Source: DATGYC01 sp035298385 (lineage in GTDB: Bacteria; Bacillota; Sulfobacillia; Symbiobacteriales; Symbiobacteriaceae). Taken from it: 7,848 bases of DNA. The notes beneath the pieces are model-generated. The model ran no database searches. It saw only the letters and a program-made list of their open reading frames with translations, and had not been told where the DNA came from. The translations under genes were made by a program, and so were the position numbers. The stretch lies in contig DATGYC010000318.1 in the NCBI GenBank assembly GCA_035298385.1, positions 1 through 7,848 on the forward strand, given 5' to 3'. Positions 5,424-7,848 of the stretch are shown in pieces (positions within the stretch are counted from its first letter, which is position 1; every line of letters starts with the position of its first letter).

Positions 5424-6176
5424 ATGGAGCTACGTGTCCTTGGCTGCTGGGCGCCCTATCCCGCACCGGGTGGGGCGATGAGCGGCTATCTGGTCCAGCA
5501 TGGGCGGACGGCGATCCTCCTCGATGGGGGGAGCGGCGTCGCCGCCCGCGTTCAGCAGTACGTCCCAATCGAGTCGCTCCGGGCCGTCGTCATCTCACAC
5601 CTGCATGAGGATCACATCAGCGACGTGCACTGCCTGCGCTTTATCCAACTGGCAGCGATTCAGGCCGGGCGGACGAAGGAACGGCTGCAGATCTGGGCGC
5701 CCGCTGAGCCGGTAGAGCGTCGGGCCTGGATCGCATCCGGTGAGGTTGCTGAGAATTGGCAGGATCTGCGGACCTATGACCCCAGCCGTCCTCTAATCCT
5801 AGGCGACCTGCGGGTCGATCTCTTCCCGACGACGCACGCAATCCCCACCTGGGCGATGCGGATCCAGCCGGTAGAGGGGGGGCCGGTCCTCTTCTATGGC
5901 GCGGATACCGGTTGGGACGAGAGCTTGATCGAAGCCGCCCGGGGCGCCGACCTGCTCCTGGCGGAGGCGTCGCTCGATGAGGCGCACGCCAACATGCGCT
6001 GGCTGGGCCACCTAACGGCGATGGAGGCGGCCCGCTGGGGCAAGGAGGCTGGGGTGAAGCGCTGCGTGCTGACCCATATCCATCCGACGATGGACCGGGT
6101 TCAGCTCCTGAAGGAGGCGCAGTCGGTCCTGCCGACGGCGGAACTTGTCCAGCAGGATGGTCTTTACGTTCTTTAA
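5424..6176 (+). CDS. Metallo-beta-lactamase-fold hydrolase, RNase Z/YhfI-like
   Basis: A 250-residue cytoplasmic protein with a full set of metal ligands of the beta-CASP-less RNase Z/YhfI-type MBL fold: SHLHEDHISD (His59, His61, Asp63, His64), TTHAIPTWAMRI (His138), YGADTG (Asp161) and LTHIHP (His218). Asp34 in LLDGGSG is the usual structural aspartate of the first block. The LLAEAS...GHLTAMEAARWGKEAGVKR segment before the last His is typical of the YhfI group. RNase Z enzymes are longer and carry an exosite arm, which I do not see, so tRNA 3' processing is unlikely; YhfI-group substrates are unknown to me. AGGAGG (5408-5413) lies ten bases before the ATG. It follows the sugar-phosphate transferase gene closely and ends at a clear terminator, so the two form an operon, although a functional link is not evident. 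Confidence 0.9.
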   Translation: MELRVLGCWAPYPAPGGAMSGYLVQHGRTAILLDGGSGVAARVQQYVPIESLRAVVISHLHEDHISDVHCLRFIQLAAIQAGRTKERLQIWAPAEPVERRAWIASGEVAENWQDLRTYDPSRPLILGDLRVDLFPTTHAIPTWAMRIQPVEGGPVLFYGADTGWDESLIEAARGADLLLAEASLDEAHANMRWLGHLTAMEAARWGKEAGVKRCVLTHIHPTMDRVQLLKEAQSVLPTAELVQQDGLYVL

Positions 6177-6182
6177 AAGCGG

Positions 6183-6213
6183 AGGCCGAGGGGCGATCCC
6201 CCTCGGCCTTTTT
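6183..6213 (+). terminator. Intrinsic terminator of the transferase/MBL operon
   Basis: AGGCCGAGGGG (6183-6193) pairs perfectly with 6199-6209 around a five-base CGATC loop, followed by a T-run (6209-6213), starting 6 nt after the MBL-fold gene stop. Read from the other strand it is followed by CCGCTTTT, so it may also end the convergent amidohydrolase transcript, less efficiently. Confidence 0.92.
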
Positions 6214-6233
6214 GTGTCTGGGTAGCGACTGGG

Positions 6234-7559
6234 CTACGCCTTCGCCCCAATCGCACGGAGCAGACGATCGATCGCCAGGGTGGCGCCGGACTGAATCCGG
6301 CCTGTCTCCAAGGTGGTCAGGGAGCCGTCCCGCATCAGGATCTGGCCGTCGACCATCGTCAGGCAGACGTCGGACCCCCGAGCGGCGTAGACGAGCCGCG
6401 AGGCGACGTCCGCCGCCGGCCAGGTGTGGAGTCCACCCAGGTCGACCATGATCAGGTCGGCCTGCTTCCCGACCTCAAGTGAGCCGATCTGGTCCGCCAG
6501 CCCCATCGCCTTCGCCCCGTTGAGCGTTGCCATCCGGAGGACCGTCCGGGCGTCCATCGCACGCGGGCCGTGGAGCGGCTTCTGGATCAGGGCGGCGAGG
6601 CGCATCTCCTGGAAGGGGTCGAGGTTGTTGTTGCAGGCCGCCCCATCCGCCCCGAGTGAGACGTTGACACCCCGGGCCATCAGCTTCGGCACCGGAGCGA
6701 TGCCGGAGGCCAGCTTCAGGTTGGAGCCCGGGCAGTGGGCGACGTGGGCGCCCTGCCGGGCGAGCAGGTCGATCTCGGCATCGTCGACGTGGACGCAGTG
6801 CGCCAGGACGGCCCGCTCGTGGACGCAGCCGACGCTATGTAAGTACTCGATGTTCCGGGCGCCCCGCTCCCGCTCGACCAGGGCGATCTCGCCTAGGTTC
6901 TCCGAGGCGTGGGTATGGATATGTAGCCCGTGGAATTCGGCCAGGCGGGCCGTCTCCCGCAGGAGGTCATCCGAGCAGGAGACGGCGAAGCGAGGGCAGA
7001 GGCCGTAGCGGATGCGGCCGGCGCCCTTCTTGTGCCAGGCCTCCATCAGCCGGACCGACTCCTCGAGGGCCAGATCAGCACTCTGGAGAAGGCGGGGTGG
7101 AACACCCTCGCCGCAGTCCATCATCACCTTACCGGAGATCGCCCGGATCCCGCTCTGCAGGATCGCCTGAAAGACCGAATCGGTATGGTGGACGGTCGCC
7201 ATGTCGACGATGGCGGTCGTGCCGCTCCGGATCAGCTCAGCCAGCCCGAGGCTGGCGGAATAGAAGAGGGAGTCTGGGTCATGGGCAGCTTCCAGGGGGA
7301 GGATTCGCTGCTGGAGCCAGTCGAGCAGCTCCCAGTCGTCGGCCTGGCTGCGGAAGAGGGTCTGAGCCAGATGGATGTGGGTCTGGACCAGTCCGGGCAT
7401 GATCACCCGACCCCTGGCGTCGATCACCTCGTCCGCCGACACGGCAAGGCTTGGCCCGATTGCCGCAATCTGGGCGCCCTGGATCAAAAGATCCCCTTGC
7501 AGAATGGTATCATGATCGTCTATCATAACGATGCAGGCGTTGCGAAACAACCGGCGCAC
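6234..7559 (-). CDS. Amidohydrolase: SAH / MTA / 5'-deoxyadenosine deaminase group
   Basis: A 441-residue metal-dependent hydrolase that most likely deaminates the adenine of S-adenosylhomocysteine, 5'-methylthioadenosine or 5'-deoxyadenosine, the by-products of methyl transfer, polyamine synthesis and radical-SAM reactions. The beta-alpha barrel shows QTHIHLAQTLFR (metal ligands His61 and His63), HTHASE (His217 metal, Glu220 catalytic), LAHCVH (His254) and SLGADGAACNNNLDPFQEMR (Asp305); the composite beta-sandwich is formed by the N-terminus (LFRNACIVMID) and the C-terminal GSLEVGKQADLIMVDL block. The QADDWELLDWLQQRILPLE and GTTAIVDM-TVHHTDS stretches resemble proteins annotated as 5'-deoxyadenosine deaminase more than chlorohydrolases. 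The start is GTG, preceded by AGAAGGGGGGG six bases upstream; the ATG at codon 12 would remove the first sandwich strand. It stands alone, divergent from the tRNA cluster and convergent with the MBL gene. The substrate cannot be fixed from sequence. Confidence 0.92.
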   Translation of the reverse strand: MRRLFRNACIVMIDDHDTILQGDLLIQGAQIAAIGPSLAVSADEVIDARGRVIMPGLVQTHIHLAQTLFRSQADDWELLDWLQQRILPLEAAHDPDSLFYSASLGLAELIRSGTTAIVDMATVHHTDSVFQAILQSGIRAISGKVMMDCGEGVPPRLLQSADLALEESVRLMEAWHKKGAGRIRYGLCPRFAVSCSDDLLRETARLAEFHGLHIHTHASENLGEIALVERERGARNIEYLHSVGCVHERAVLAHCVHVDDAEIDLLARQGAHVAHCPGSNLKLASGIAPVPKLMARGVNVSLGADGAACNNNLDPFQEMRLAALIQKPLHGPRAMDARTVLRMATLNGAKAMGLADQIGSLEVGKQADLIMVDLGGLHTWPAADVASRLVYAARGSDVCLTMVDGQILMRDGSLTTLETGRIQSGATLAIDRLLRAIGAKA

Positions 7560-7648
7560 AGAGAGCCCCCCCTTCTAGGGAGCCCTATTCGGTGCCGATC
7601 GGTGTGAGACCTGCGAGTTGGTTCGGGGGTTAGCCTCCGAAAAAGGGC

Positions 7649-7677
7649 TTGACTACTTCAGTCGGTTCGAGTAAGAT
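7649..7677 (+). promoter_or_regulatory. Promoter of the tRNA-Leu cluster
   Basis: TTGACT (7649-7654) and TAAGAT (7672-7677) are separated by exactly 17 bases, a near-consensus vegetative sigma-factor promoter. Transcription would begin around 7684, some 30 bases before the first tRNA. No open frame intervenes. Confidence 0.85.
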
Positions 7678-7712
7678 GAAGTTCCACCGAGCCCCGGTTG
7701 GTGGATGAAGAT

Positions 7713-7795
7713 GTCGGCGTGGCGGAATTGGCAGACGCGTACGTTTGAGGGGCGTATGGGAGACCGTGCGGGTTCAAGTCCCGCCGCCGACACCA
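7713..7795 (+). tRNA. tRNA-Leu (anticodon GAG), CCA encoded
   Basis: The acceptor arm GTCGGCG (7713-7719) pairs with CGCCGAC (7785-7791), followed by discriminator A and an encoded CCA (7793-7795). The D arm contains GCGGAATTGGCAGACGC. The anticodon stem TACGT/GCGTA closes the loop TTGAGGG, with anticodon GAG at 7747-7749 reading CUC and CUU. A short class II variable arm (GG-GAGA-CC) and the T arm GCGGG-TTCAAGT-CCCGC complete the molecule. The class II form and anticodon agree on leucine. Confidence 0.96.
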
Positions 7796-7811
7796 GTTTC
7801 CTTATATAGAT

Positions 7812-7848
7812 GCGGACGTGGCGGAATCGGCAGACGCGCACGGCTCAG
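7812..7848 (+). tRNA. tRNA-Leu (anticodon CAG), partial at right edge
   Basis: GCGGACG begins 16 bases after the CCA of the previous tRNA. The D arm, GCGGAATCGGCAGACGC, differs from its neighbour's at one base. By equivalent spacing, the window's last three bases (7846-7848) are the anticodon CAG, reading CUG. The rest lies outside the window. The gap has no promoter, so both tRNAs are probably processed from one transcript. Confidence 0.88.

Noticed and set aside
5424..6176. RNase Z (tRNA 3' endonuclease) call for the MBL-fold protein
   Set aside because: Length and motifs fit the YhfI-like group; no exosite arm is visible, and tRNA-Leu(GAG), the only complete tRNA here, encodes its own CCA, so the nearby tRNAs are no support.
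7653..7841. Minus-strand 62-codon frame containing SAAGLEPAR
   Set aside because: It is antisense to the two tRNA-Leu genes; AGLEPA-type peptides are a well-known artefact of translating tRNA genes.

Overview
The window is a GC-rich stretch of ordinary bacterial chromosome, densely coded on both strands. It holds eight protein genes (one cut by the left edge) and two tRNA-Leu genes (one cut by the right edge). Strong purine-rich ribosome binding sites, GTG starts, a TagO/WecA-type transferase, a YhfI-like metallo-beta-lactamase-fold protein and a Cys/His/Pro/Met-rich protein resembling spore-coat polypeptides in composition suggest a high-GC Bacillota (Firmicutes), possibly a spore former. 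This placement is inference; no marker gene fixes the taxon. I see no mobile element, CRISPR array or phage gene.

Layout. 1-1319 (+): the end of an unrecognised gene, then a compact M29-aminopeptidase-like metalloprotein, 5 nt apart. 1408-2407 (+): a two-gene redox operon of a typical 2-Cys peroxiredoxin and a CHIC-type cytosolic thioredoxin-like protein. It ends at a strong hairpin terminator (2451-2490) shared with the convergent gene on the other strand. 2496-3416 (-): a 306-residue low-complexity protein with 16 cysteines, all in its first 133 residues, and a Gly/Met-rich second half carrying GNW[ML]G repeats; this is the least ordinary item here. 3490-4272 (-): a fumarylacetoacetate-hydrolase-family enzyme lying upstream of that gene on the same strand.

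4446-6176 (+): a polyprenyl-phosphate sugar-1-phosphate transferase followed by the metallo-beta-lactamase-fold hydrolase, 21 nt apart, closed by a terminator at 6183-6213. 6234-7559 (-): an amidohydrolase of the S-adenosylhomocysteine / 5'-methylthioadenosine / 5'-deoxyadenosine deaminase group. 7649-7848 (+): a near-consensus promoter driving tandem tRNA-Leu genes with anticodons GAG and CAG.

Functionally these are mostly housekeeping units: peroxide detoxification, cell-surface glycopolymer initiation, nucleoside by-product salvage and tRNA supply. The evident oddities are the Cys/Met-rich protein, the transferase with a degenerate histidine motif, the shortened M29-like protein, and a few structured intergenic sequences.
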